DNA of 64,000 nucleotides. Origin: Micromonospora haikouensis (GTDB lineage: Bacteria; Actinomycetota; Actinomycetes; Mycobacteriales; Micromonosporaceae). The stretch spans positions 62,001 to 126,000 of the forward strand of contig NZ_FMCW01000012.1 of the NCBI RefSeq assembly GCF_900091595.1, in the 5' to 3' direction. The notes beneath the pieces were generated by a model. The model searched no databases, was not told the DNA's origin, and saw only the letters and a list, made by a program, of their open reading frames with translations. Shown here one piece after another: positions 8,021-15,832 of this stretch (within the stretch, counting starts at the first letter, position 1; every line of letters begins with the position of its first letter). The position numbers were made by a program, and so were the translations under genes.

Positions 8021-9853
8021 GTGACGGCCAGCACGACCACGGCCCCGGTCCAGCCGGCGCACCGGCAGCCGCTGCCCCCACAGTGGATCCCGGCCACCAC
8101 CCGGCGGGGCCCGGCCGGGGTGCTGGTCGGTCAGGTGGTCGCCACACAGGCGGCGGTGGCGCTGGTCGCCGCCGGGGTCGGCCGGGGCGCGGTCGCGACC
8201 GTGGCCGCCGTCGCGGTGGCCGCGCCGCTGCTGGCCGGCGCCTGGGTGCGGGTGCGGGGGCGTTGGCTGTTCTCCTGGCTCGGCGTCGCCGCCGGCCACC
8301 TGTCCCGCCGGCGGGCCCTGGCGGCGACCACCGGCCCGGGGGCGCTGCTGGGGCTGCTCGACCCCGGCGCGGTGGTCCGCGCGGCGGAGCTGGCCGGCGG
8401 CCCGGCCGCCGTGGTCGACGACGCCGAAGGCCTGACCGCCGTGCTGGAGGTCGGCGACCCGGGTGACCTGCTCGGCGACGGGCCCCGGGCGCTGCCCCCG
8501 CCGTCGACGCTGCTGCCGCCGGTCTCCCCGGAGCTGCCCCCGGTCCGGCTCCAGCTCCTGATCAGCGGCTCTCCGGCACCCGCCGTCGCGGTGGGGGGAA
8601 GCACGGTGGCGACGTCGTACCGGCAGCTCACCGACGGGCTGCTAGCCGGGCGCGACTCGGTGCTGCTGGCGGTGCGGGTGCTGCGGGTGGACGGGTGGAC
8701 CGACGAGGACCTGCGGGCCGCCCTGTCCGGGGTGGTCCGGCGGATCGTGCGCCGGCTGGGGCCGGTGACCGCCCGTCCGCTCGGCGAGCACGCCGCGCCC
8801 CGCGTACTCGCCGAGCTGGCCCACCACGACGGCGGCGGGCCGATGGTGGAGACCTGGCCGGCCGTGCGGACGGGGGCGCTGTGCCAGACCACCCTCCGGG
8901 TGCGGCGCGGGCCGGACCCGGCCACCGACGCGGGGCGGCGGCTGGTGCCCCGGCTGCTCACCCTGCCGGCCGCCGCGACCACGGTGTCGCTGTGCGTGGG
9001 GCCGCGCGCCGGTGCCGGCGGCGTGACCGTGCCGGCCGAGCTGACCGTACGCCTGGCCGCCTGGACCCCGGCCGAGCTGGCGGCGGCGACGCAGGCGTTG
9101 CGGCGGCTGGCCGACGGCGCGGGCGCGGAGGTTGACCGGCTCGACGGCCAGCAACTCCCCGCGTTGGCGGGCACGCTGCCCCTCGCCCTCGCCGTTCCGG
9201 GCGCGGCGGTCGACCCGGCGGCCCTCGACGAGTTGGAACTGCCGGTCGGCGACGCGGGGCTGATGGTCGGCGCGAACCGGCGCGGGGCGGCGGTGACGAT
9301 CCGGCTGTTCCGGCCGGAGGGCACCCGGTTGGTGCTGGTCGGCGGGGTGCGTGTCGCGCAACTGCTGGCCCTGCGGGCGCTGGCGCTGGGCGCCCGGGTG
9401 GTGGTCCAGACGACCCGGCCCCGGGCGTGGGAGCCCTTCGTCCGGGGCGTCGCCACGCCCGACGGGCCGATCCCGGTGCTGCCGCCGGGCCGCGCGGTGG
9501 GTGCGGCGGCCGGTTCGGCGCTGCGTCCGATGCTGCTCGTGGTGGACGCGGGCCCGCTGCCCGCCGACGCCGATCCCGGGTCGGCCTGGCGCTCCACGCT
9601 GGTGGTCCGGGACGGCCTGACCACGTCCGACGTCGACCAGCTGGGCCGGGCCGACCTGGTCGTGCTGCAACCGCTGCGTCCCGCCGAGGCCGCGTTGGCC
9701 GGTGCCGCGCTCGGCCTCGGCGGCTCGGCCGAGTGGCTGACCCGCATCCGGGAGGACATGGTGGCGGTGGTGAACCGCCGGGCGCTGCGCTGGGCGCTGC
9801 TGTCGCCTACCCCCATCGAGTCGCAACTGATCGGCCGCCCCGGTCGGGGTTGA
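8021..9853 (+). CDS. eccE: Type VII secretion protein EccE
   Basis: A 610-residue membrane component of the ESX translocon. Two closely spaced hydrophobic helices near the N-terminus (GVLVGQVVATQAAVALVAAGV and ATVAAVAVAAPLLAGAW, residues about 30-75) precede a long cytoplasmic domain, the EccE arrangement. The GTG start at 8021 has AGGAGG four bases upstream. In known ESX systems EccE forms the periphery of the EccB-C-D-E complex. None of EccB, EccC or EccD is in this window, so this subunit must work with genes encoded elsewhere or be a remnant. The protein is somewhat longer than many EccE proteins. Confidence 0.85.
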   Translation: MTASTTTAPVQPAHRQPLPPQWIPATTRRGPAGVLVGQVVATQAAVALVAAGVGRGAVATVAAVAVAAPLLAGAWVRVRGRWLFSWLGVAAGHLSRRRALAATTGPGALLGLLDPGAVVRAAELAGGPAAVVDDAEGLTAVLEVGDPGDLLGDGPRALPPPSTLLPPVSPELPPVRLQLLISGSPAPAVAVGGSTVATSYRQLTDGLLAGRDSVLLAVRVLRVDGWTDEDLRAALSGVVRRIVRRLGPVTARPLGEHAAPRVLAELAHHDGGGPMVETWPAVRTGALCQTTLRVRRGPDPATDAGRRLVPRLLTLPAAATTVSLCVGPRAGAGGVTVPAELTVRLAAWTPAELAAATQALRRLADGAGAEVDRLDGQQLPALAGTLPLALAVPGAAVDPAALDELELPVGDAGLMVGANRRGAAVTIRLFRPEGTRLVLVGGVRVAQLLALRALALGARVVVQTTRPRAWEPFVRGVATPDGPIPVLPPGRAVGAAAGSALRPMLLVVDAGPLPADADPGSAWRSTLVVRDGLTTSDVDQLGRADLVVLQPLRPAEAALAGAALGLGGSAEWLTRIREDMVAVVNRRALRWALLSPTPIESQLIGRPGRG

Positions 9854-9899
9854 CGCGGCGGGTTCCGCCGGTGGCGGGTCCGTGGCACCATCCGTGGCC

Positions 9900-10286
9900 A
9901 TGGGTTTCCTGAAGGGTCTTCTGATCCGGTTGGGCAGCACGGCGGTGGCCTTCTGGCTGGCCACTCTGCTCATTCCGGGCATCACGCTCGACACGGGTTC
10001 GGCCACCGAGGCGATCGTCACGCTGCTGCTCGTGGCGGTCATCTTCGGGGTCGTCAACGCCGTGCTCCAGCCGATCGTCAAGACCGTGGGCTGCGGCTTC
10101 TACCTGCTGACGCTGGGCCTGATCGCCCTGGTCGTCAACGGCCTGCTGTTCCTGCTGACGAGTTGGATCGCGGGCGAGGCCGGGCTGCCGTTCCACGTGG
10201 ACGGCTTCTGGCCGGAGGCGGTGCTCGGCGCCCTGTTCGTCGGCGTCGTGACCTGGCTGCTGGGCGCGGTCCTCGACCGCGACTGA
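9900..10286 (+). CDS. Phage-holin-4_2-like small integral membrane protein
   Basis: A 128-residue membrane protein with four predicted helices: LLIRLGSTAVAFWLATLLIPGI, IVTLLLVAVIFGVVNAVLQPIV, FYLLTLGLIALVVNGLLFLLTSWI and AVLGALFVGVVTWLLGAVL. This matches the Phage_holin_4_2 (PF04020/DUF360) family, which is widespread in bacterial chromosomes and usually not phage-borne. Biochemical role unknown. The ATG at 9900 is chosen because it starts directly before the first helix; no strong ribosome site is visible. It follows eccE by 46 bases and may be cotranscribed. Confidence 0.8.
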   Translation: MGFLKGLLIRLGSTAVAFWLATLLIPGITLDTGSATEAIVTLLLVAVIFGVVNAVLQPIVKTVGCGFYLLTLGLIALVVNGLLFLLTSWIAGEAGLPFHVDGFWPEAVLGALFVGVVTWLLGAVLDRD

Positions 10287-10356
10287 GGCGAGCGGGGGCG
10301 GTCCCGGCCGGGTCGGGGTGGGCGGATTCACGGCGCGCGGGGCCGGGCGGGCACGC

Positions 10357-10368
10357 TAGCGTCGCAGG
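10357..10368 (+). promoter_or_regulatory. Leaderless -10 element of the GNAT gene
   Basis: TAGCGT (10357-10362), exactly six bases, then GTG at 10369. No Shine-Dalgarno sequence is present. This matches the leaderless pattern seen repeatedly in this window. Confidence 0.55.
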
Positions 10369-10809
10369 GTGTTCACCCTGACCCGCGACGACGGCCACCA
10401 GCTCAGCACCGACCCCGCCCGGCTCGACCTCGGCCTCGTGCACCACTGGCTCTCCACCGACGCGTACTGGGCGCTGGGGCGGGACCGGGAGACCGTCGGG
10501 CGGGCGTTCGCCGGCTCGCTGCCCTACGGGGTCTACCGCCCCGGTGACGGTCGGCAGGTGGCGGTGGCCCGGGTGGTGACCGACGGCGCGACGTTCGCCT
10601 GGCTCTGCGACGTCTACGTGGACCGGTCGGCCCGGGGGCGCGGGCTGGGCACCTGGCTGGCCGGCGGGGTCCGCGACCACCTGGCCACGCTCGGCGTACG
10701 CCGGATCGTGCTGGCCACCTCCGACGCGCACGGGGTCTACGCGAAGATCGGCTTCACCCCCGTCGACCCGGGGCGCTGGATGGAGTACGACGGGCGGGGG
10801 CAGGCGTGA
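10369..10809 (+). CDS. GNAT-family N-acetyltransferase
   Basis: A 146-residue GCN5-related acetyltransferase that should transfer an acetyl group from acetyl-CoA to an unknown amine. Motif A is visible as CDVYVDRSARGRGLGTWLAGGV (the R/Q-x-x-G-x-G/A acetyl-CoA loop is RGRGLG, about residues 89-94), followed by the motif-B-like VYAKIGFTPV near the C-terminus. The N-terminal WLSTDAYWALGRDRETVGRA is typical of a subgroup of small actinobacterial GNATs. The GTG start is supported by the leaderless -10 box. Its last four bases overlap the start of the rarD-type gene. Confidence 0.9.
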   Translation: MFTLTRDDGHQLSTDPARLDLGLVHHWLSTDAYWALGRDRETVGRAFAGSLPYGVYRPGDGRQVAVARVVTDGATFAWLCDVYVDRSARGRGLGTWLAGGVRDHLATLGVRRIVLATSDAHGVYAKIGFTPVDPGRWMEYDGRGQA

Positions 10810-11756
10810 GCCCGCTCCGCCTCGGCTACCTCTACGGCATCGGCGCGTACCTGCTCTGGGGGTTCTTCCCGCTCTACCTCAGGGCACTCAAGCCGGCCGG
10901 CCCGCTGGAGATCCTGGCGCACCGGATCGTCTGGTCGGTGCTCTTCGTCGCGCTGCTGCTCGCCGCGCTGCGCAACGTGGGCTTCCTGCGCCGGCTGGCG
11001 CGCCGGCCCCGGGCGCTGGCCGGCATCGCCGTGGCCGCCGGGCTCATCGCGGTCAACTGGGGCACCTACATCTACGGCGTGAACTCGGCGCGGGTGGTGG
11101 AGACGGCCCTCGGCTACTTCATCACCCCGCTGGTGTCGGTGCTGCTCGGGGTGACCGTGCTGCGGGAGCGCCTGCGCCCCGGGCAGTGGCTGGCGCTGGG
11201 CATCGGCACGGCGGCGGTGGCCGTGCTCACCGTCGACTACGGCCACCTGCCCTGGCTCGCGCTCGTCCTGGCCGTCAGCTTCGCCGCGTACGGGCTGGTC
11301 AAGAAGCGCCTCGGGCTGCCGGCGGCGGAGGGGCTGTTCGTGGAGTCGGCGGTGCTCGCCCTGCCCGCCCTCGGCTATCTCGGCTGGCTCGCCGCCGCCG
11401 GTGGCCTGACCTTCGGTCACGTCTCGGCCGGGCACACGGCGCTGCTGGTGCTGGCCGGCGCGGCCACCGCGACCCCGCTGCTGCTCTTCGCCGGTGCCGC
11501 GAACCGGCTGTCGCTGACGGCGCTGGGCATGCTCCAGTACCTCGCCCCGATCCTCCAGCTCGGCTGCGGGGTGCTGATCTTCCACGAGCCGATGCCTCCG
11601 GCCCGGCTCGCCGGCTTCGCGCTGGTCTGGCTGGCCCTGCTGGCCTTCACCGCCGACGCCCTCCGCCATTCCCGCCGCGCACGCCGCGCCCGCCGCCCCG
11701 GTGCCGCCCGGCCGCTCGCGCCGTCGCCGGTGGGGCAGGGGACGACGGCCCCCTGA
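10806..11756 (+). CDS. rarD: EamA-family transporter, RarD type
   Basis: A 316-residue permease of the drug/metabolite transporter superfamily with about ten membrane helices in two EamA repeats. Family hallmarks are GIGAYLLWGFFPLYLRAL at the N-terminus, ILAHRIVWS, NWGTYIYGVNSARVVETALGYFI and the later GMLQYLAPILQ. RarD proteins are linked by homology to chloramphenicol resistance, but their physiological substrate is uncertain. GTG overlaps the GNAT stop by four bases (GTGA), so the genes are coupled. The C-terminal tail is Arg/Pro-rich and cytoplasmic. Confidence 0.88.
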   Translation: MSPLRLGYLYGIGAYLLWGFFPLYLRALKPAGPLEILAHRIVWSVLFVALLLAALRNVGFLRRLARRPRALAGIAVAAGLIAVNWGTYIYGVNSARVVETALGYFITPLVSVLLGVTVLRERLRPGQWLALGIGTAAVAVLTVDYGHLPWLALVLAVSFAAYGLVKKRLGLPAAEGLFVESAVLALPALGYLGWLAAAGGLTFGHVSAGHTALLVLAGAATATPLLLFAGAANRLSLTALGMLQYLAPILQLGCGVLIFHEPMPPARLAGFALVWLALLAFTADALRHSRRARRARRPGAARPLAPSPVGQGTTAP

Positions 11757-11879
11757 GCGCCCGCCGCCGCACCCCGTCGCTTTCCGTCGCTTTCCGTGAT
11801 GGGAATGCGGTGCCGATCGCGGCGCCCCACCGGGCTGACCGTCGGTCACCACCGCTCGACCTCGCCACGGACCTCGCGC

Positions 11880-12010
11880 CCCCTTTGCTCTGCACCCATC
11901 CACGCAGCACCACCCGCGAGCTGGGAACATGAGGATCACGCCGCTCGCGGCGCCCACGCCGGCCGGTTGCGCCGCGTGACCGTTGCGTATATGGGTGCAG
12001 AGCAAAGGGG
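11880..12010. repeat. Widely spaced perfect 20-bp inverted repeat between convergent genes
   Basis: CCCCTTTGCTCTGCACCCAT at 11880-11899 recurs as its exact reverse complement at 11991-12010, 91 bases apart. Similarity continues inward as ACGCA. The 375-base gap between the rarD-type gene and the anti-sigma gene holds no convincing gene. The pair looks like two copies, in opposite orientation, of a dispersed non-coding element, or a mobile miniature element with terminal repeats. Function unknown. Confidence 0.7.
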
Positions 12011-12131
12011 TGCGTCCGGGGTGGCCCGGTCGGGCAGGGCAACTACGCGCCGCAACATCGCCGAGACGAGCAACGCGCACGATCACCGCCCCGCGCGGGA
12101 GCACAGTCCCCCGGCGGAGCCCCGACGGGGC

Positions 12132-12830
12132 TCAGCGGACGTCGTAGGCGAGGACCGGGGTGCCGTCGGCGCGCAGGAGTTCCAGGCGGACCAGCTCGCC
12201 GTCGGTGAAGTGGGTGGTGGCGGTCAGGCTCAGCTCGTCGCCGGGGGCGGCCAGCCAGGAGCCGATCTGCTCCGTCGCGCCGTCCGGGCCGTGCGCCATC
12301 AGCCGGAAGGTGTACGCCTCGCGGTGCCCGGCCCGCCGGTCGTACCCGCAGCGCATGGTGACCTCGGTGCCCCACGGCGTGCCGGTCAGCGCCACCTCGG
12401 CGCGCACCGGCACCGTGCCGGCGATCGGCCGCATGGACGCCAGCGCGATCTGCGGGGTGGGCTTCGGCGCGACCTCGACGGGCGGCCGGAGGGTGGCCGC
12501 GCCGAGCCCGGCGAGCACCGCCAGGACGGCGGCGGCCAGCGCGGTCAGGGCGTACCGGCGGCGGGCGGCCGACCGCTCGCGGCGTCGGCGGCGACGGGCG
12601 GCGTCGAGCAGCGCGGGCACCCGGGAGATCTCGGCGGGCGGCTCCAGGAACTGCTCCAGCCCGGCCGGGTCCAGCCGGCCGAGCAGCCCGGGGAGCACGG
12701 CGATCTCGGCCACCGCGTCCCGGCAGGAGGCGCAGCCGCCGAGGTGCCGCTCGTAGGCGGCCCGGTCGGCGGGGGCGAGCGCGCCCAGCACGTACGCGCC
12801 GTCGTCGTGCGCGAACTCGCAGCGGGTCAT
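12132..12830 (-). CDS. Anti-sigma factor with zinc-finger (zf-HC2) domain
   Basis: A 232-residue membrane-bound anti-sigma factor. The N-terminal cytoplasmic zf-HC2 domain shows the H-x3-C-x2-C site in HLGGCASCRDAV (about residues 29-40). A basic stretch RRRRRRERSAARRR precedes one membrane helix (YALTALAAAVLAVLAGLGAATL, about 91-112). The extracytoplasmic C-terminal part is beta-rich and probably senses a signal. ATG at 12830 overlaps the sigma factor stop as ATGA, the typical coupled sigma/anti-sigma pair. The Zn-anti-sigma module should hold the ECF sigma inactive until its signal arrives; the signal is unknown. Confidence 0.9.
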   Translation of the reverse strand: MTRCEFAHDDGAYVLGALAPADRAAYERHLGGCASCRDAVAEIAVLPGLLGRLDPAGLEQFLEPPAEISRVPALLDAARRRRRRERSAARRRYALTALAAAVLAVLAGLGAATLRPPVEVAPKPTPQIALASMRPIAGTVPVRAEVALTGTPWGTEVTMRCGYDRRAGHREAYTFRLMAHGPDGATEQIGSWLAAPGDELSLTATTHFTDGELVRLELLRADGTPVLAYDVR

Positions 12831-13444
12831 CCCGTCACCCCCATCTCGGCCAGCGCCAACCGCAGTGAGCGCAGCGCGTAGTGGGTACGGGACTTGACCG
12901 TCCCCGGCGGCACGCCCAGCCGGACCGCCGCCTCGGACACCGAACGCCCCTGGTAGAAGCACTCGATCAGCACCTCGCGGTGGGTCGGGCTGAGCCGGTT
13001 CAACGCCTCGGCGACCGTCCACGCCTCCACCGCACGCTCCGCCTCGTCGATCGTCTCCGGGGGTTCGGGCAACTCGTCGGTGTAGATCTCGCCTACCCGG
13101 GTCGAGCGCCGCCGCCACGCGTCGATGGCCAGGTTGCGGGCCGTGGTGAACAGCCACGCCCGCACCGACCCGCGCGTCGGGTCGAGCGACTCCGGGTGCC
13201 GCCAGGCCCGCAGCAGCGTCTCCTGCACCAGGTCCTCGGCCCGGGTCCGGTCGCCGTTGACCAGCCGCAGGGCGTGCGCGTAGAGCGCGTCCGCATGCTC
13301 GTCGTGCAGCGCGCGCAGCAGTTGGGCGTCGTGGTCGCTGATGACGACCTCCTCGCTGTCGCCGGAGTCCAGCGGCTCCCGCTGTCGAACGCGCTCAGCG
13401 GTGCGTTCGCCGGACAGTACGTACGGTGCCGCCGATCGGTTCAT
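12827..13444 (-). CDS. ECF RNA polymerase sigma factor (SigL/SigK-like)
   Basis: A 205-residue group-4 sigma factor. Region 2 spans about residues 45-110 (HADALYAHALRLVNGDRTRAEDLVQETLLRAWRHPESL, SVRAWLFTTARNLAIDAWR). Region 4 spans about 145-200 (ALNRLSPTHREVLIECFYQGRSVSEAAVRLGVPPGTVKSRTHYALRSL). The sequence resembles the SigL/SigK group. ATG at 13444 is the only normal start before region 2; it has no ribosome site, and an ECF-type promoter places the likely transcript start at this ATG. It is coupled to its anti-sigma factor and divergent from the PhoX-type gene, which may be a target. Confidence 0.93.
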   Translation of the reverse strand: MNRSAAPYVLSGERTAERVRQREPLDSGDSEEVVISDHDAQLLRALHDEHADALYAHALRLVNGDRTRAEDLVQETLLRAWRHPESLDPTRGSVRAWLFTTARNLAIDAWRRRSTRVGEIYTDELPEPPETIDEAERAVEAWTVAEALNRLSPTHREVLIECFYQGRSVSEAAVRLGVPPGTVKSRTHYALRSLRLALAEMGVTG

Positions 13445-13451
13445 CCGCTGG

Positions 13452-13480
13452 TCGACGGGGAGGTCCGGCGCAGGTGTTCA
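13452..13480 (-). promoter_or_regulatory. Candidate ECF-type autoregulatory promoter
   Basis: On the minus strand, TGAACA (13475-13480), a 17-base spacer and CGTCGA (13452-13457) match the general ECF pattern of an AAC-type -35 and CGTC -10. Transcription would begin at or next to the ATG at 13444. TGAAC or GAAC recurs twice just upstream (around 13486-13496). Confidence 0.4.
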
Positions 13481-13524
13481 CATCCGGTTCATGTTCGGGC
13501 CGACCCGCGCTCACCGCGCCCTCC

Positions 13525-13530
13525 TAGCGT
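13525..13530 (+). promoter_or_regulatory. Candidate -10 box of the PhoX-type gene
   Basis: TAGCGT matches TANNNT, 65 bases upstream of the ATG at 13596. No obvious -35 sequence was seen. Confidence 0.3.
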
Positions 13531-13595
13531 CCGCCGGGTACGCACGTCGGAGGGCTGACCCCGGCGTGCACCGACTTCCTTGGAGGCACCTCCCG

Positions 13596-15722
13596 ATGAG
13601 CGACCGACCCCGGCTGCTCCCCCTGCTGGGCGCCACCCGCCACGGCAGCCGTGACGCCATGACCTGTCTCTACCGGTGCGGCAACGCCTGTGACCACCCG
13701 GTGCCCAACACGTCCGACAACCCGTACCTCGGCGACATCGTGGACGCCGAGGTGTCCCGGCGAGGCGTGGTCCGGGCCGGCGCGGTCGGTGCGCTCGTCC
13801 TGGGCTTCGGCGGCGCGGCCGCCGGGGCGCTGGCCGGTGCCGGTGCCGCGTCCGCCGCGCCGGCCGCCCCGGTCGTGCCGGAGGCCGCCGGGTTCGGCCG
13901 CCCGGCCGGCGGGGTGGGCAGCGGCGCGCTGACCTTCCGGCCGATCCCGCCGAACAAGCTCGACACCCTGGTCGTGCCCAACGGGTACGACCACAGTGTC
14001 GTGATCCGCTGGGGCGACCCGGTGGTGCCGGGCGCGCCCGAGTTCGACGTGCACGGGCAGACCGCCGCGAAGCAGGCCAAGCAGTTCGGCTACAACAACG
14101 ACTTCGTCGGCGTGCTGCCGCTGGACAAGCGGGGCCGCCGGGCGCTGCTCGTGGTCAACCACGAGTACACCAACGAGGACCTGATGTTCCCCGGCTTCAC
14201 CAGCCTCGACGCGCTCACCGTCGAGCAGGTGAAGGTCGCCATGGCGGCGCACGGCATGTCCGTGGTCGAGCTGGAGCGGGTCGACGGCACCGGGCAGTGG
14301 CGGCCGGTCGAAAGCGGCCGGCGGCCGTACAACCGGCGGGTCACCGCACTGGCCACGAAGTTCGAGCTGACCGGCCCGGCCGCCGGCTCGGCGTGGCTGC
14401 GTACCGCCGCCGACCCGAAGGGCCGGACGGTGGTCGGCACGCTGAACAACTGCGCGGGCGGCGTCACCCCGTGGGGCACGGTGCTCTCCGGCGAGGAGAA
14501 CTTCAACCAGTACTTCGTCGGCGGGGACGCCGCGCCGGAGGAGCTGAAGCCGAAGCTGGCCCGCTACGGCATCAACACCACCGAGCGGTACCCGAGCGGC
14601 AACCGCAAGTGGGACCGCGCCGACGAGCGCTTCGACCTGGCGAAGAACCCGTACGAGGCGCACCGCTTCGGCTGGGTCGTCGAGATCGACCCGTTCGACC
14701 CGGAGAGCCGGCCGCGCAAGCACACGGCGCTCGGCCGGTTCAAGCACGAGGGCGCGAACGTCATCGTCGCCCGCACCGGCCACGTGGTGGCCTACATGGG
14801 CGACGACGAGCGGTTCGACTACCTCTACAAGTTCGTCTCCGACAAGAAGTTCATGGCCGGCGACTCGTGGGTGGCCCGCAAGCACAACCTGACCCTGCTG
14901 GAGTCGGGCACCCTGTACGTGGCGCAGCTCGAAGGCAACTCGGCGGCCGAGATCGACGGCTCCGGCAAGCTCCCCGCCGACGGGGCGTTCAACGGCCGGG
15001 GCCGCTGGATCAAGCTGGTCAGCGGCAACCGCTCGTACGTCGACGGGATGACCGCCGCGGACGTGCTCACCTTCACCCGGCTGGCCGGCGACAAGGTCGG
15101 CGCGACCAAGATGGACCGCCCGGAGGACGTCGAGCCGAGCCTGCTGACCGGCAAGGTGTACGTGGCGCTGACCAACAACACCGACCGCGGCAAGGCGGGC
15201 AAGGCCCCGGCTGACGAGGCCAACCCGCGCAACCTCAACAAGCACGGTCAGATCCTGGAGCTGGTCGAGGACGGCAACAACAACGCCGCCGAGACGTTCG
15301 CCTGGTCGCTGCCGATCGTCTGCGGCGACCCGACCGACCCGTCGACCCACTTCGCCGGGTACGACAAGGCGAAGGTCTCCCCGATCTCCTGCCCGGACAA
15401 CGTCGCCTTCGACGCCACCGGCAACCTCTGGATCTCGACCGACGGCAACGCGCTGGGCAGCAACGACGGCCTGTTCGCCACCGCTGTGGAGGGGCCGGAG
15501 CGGGGGTACCTCAAGCAGTTCCTCACGGTGCCGCTGGGCGCGGAGACCTGCGGCCCGTTCATCACCGGCGACAACCGCTCGGTGTTCGTGGCGGTGCAGC
15601 ACCCGGGTGAGATCACCGGGGCGACCGTGGAGAACCCGGCGTCGACCTGGCCCGACGGCGACTACGCCAAGCCCGGCGTGGTGGTCACCTGGCGGCTGGA
15701 CGGCGGCCCGATCGGCAGCTGA
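13596..15722 (+). CDS. phoX: PhoX-family (DUF839) phosphatase, Tat-exported
   Basis: A 708-residue secreted protein of the PhoX/DUF839 family, Ca/Fe-dependent alkaline phosphatases that release phosphate from organic esters outside the cell. A long N-terminal region with CLYRCGNACDHPVPNTSDNPYLGD precedes a twin-arginine signal (SRRGVVRAGAVGALVLGFGG, about residues 54-73). The mature part carries family features such as NGYDHSVVIRWGDPV, LVVNHEYTNEDLMF, CAGGVTPWGTVLSGEENFN and RFDYLYKFVS, and ends with VWVTWRLDGG-like VVVTWRLDGGPIGS. ATG at 13596 follows TTGGAGG by nine bases. It is divergent from the ECF sigma gene and ends in a strong terminator. Confidence 0.88.
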   Translation: MSDRPRLLPLLGATRHGSRDAMTCLYRCGNACDHPVPNTSDNPYLGDIVDAEVSRRGVVRAGAVGALVLGFGGAAAGALAGAGAASAAPAAPVVPEAAGFGRPAGGVGSGALTFRPIPPNKLDTLVVPNGYDHSVVIRWGDPVVPGAPEFDVHGQTAAKQAKQFGYNNDFVGVLPLDKRGRRALLVVNHEYTNEDLMFPGFTSLDALTVEQVKVAMAAHGMSVVELERVDGTGQWRPVESGRRPYNRRVTALATKFELTGPAAGSAWLRTAADPKGRTVVGTLNNCAGGVTPWGTVLSGEENFNQYFVGGDAAPEELKPKLARYGINTTERYPSGNRKWDRADERFDLAKNPYEAHRFGWVVEIDPFDPESRPRKHTALGRFKHEGANVIVARTGHVVAYMGDDERFDYLYKFVSDKKFMAGDSWVARKHNLTLLESGTLYVAQLEGNSAAEIDGSGKLPADGAFNGRGRWIKLVSGNRSYVDGMTAADVLTFTRLAGDKVGATKMDRPEDVEPSLLTGKVYVALTNNTDRGKAGKAPADEANPRNLNKHGQILELVEDGNNNAAETFAWSLPIVCGDPTDPSTHFAGYDKAKVSPISCPDNVAFDATGNLWISTDGNALGSNDGLFATAVEGPERGYLKQFLTVPLGAETCGPFITGDNRSVFVAVQHPGEITGATVENPASTWPDGDYAKPGVVVTWRLDGGPIGS

Positions 15723-15739
15723 CCCGCTGGGCGTCGCGG

Positions 15740-15775
15740 CGGGCCCCCTCCCCACCAGGGAGGGGGCCCGTCCCG
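15740..15775 (+). terminator. Terminator of the PhoX-type gene
   Basis: A perfect 13-bp stem (arms 15740-15752 and 15758-15770, 5-base loop) of almost pure G/C, 18 bases after the stop codon, followed by a short T-containing tail. Confidence 0.8.
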
Positions 15776-15832
15776 TTTCGGCTCTCGACGGCGTCGGTCC
15801 TCGACGACGGCTCAGTTCTCGGCGGTGCCGGC

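Noticed and set aside
9900..10286. Phage holin as a sign of a prophage
   Set aside because: The family name is historical; no other phage genes are nearby and the protein is a common chromosomal membrane protein.
13341..13595. N-terminal extension of the PhoX-type protein to 13341
   Set aside because: The extension overlaps the divergent sigma gene and its promoter; the ATG at 13596 has a good ribosome site and precedes the Tat signal.
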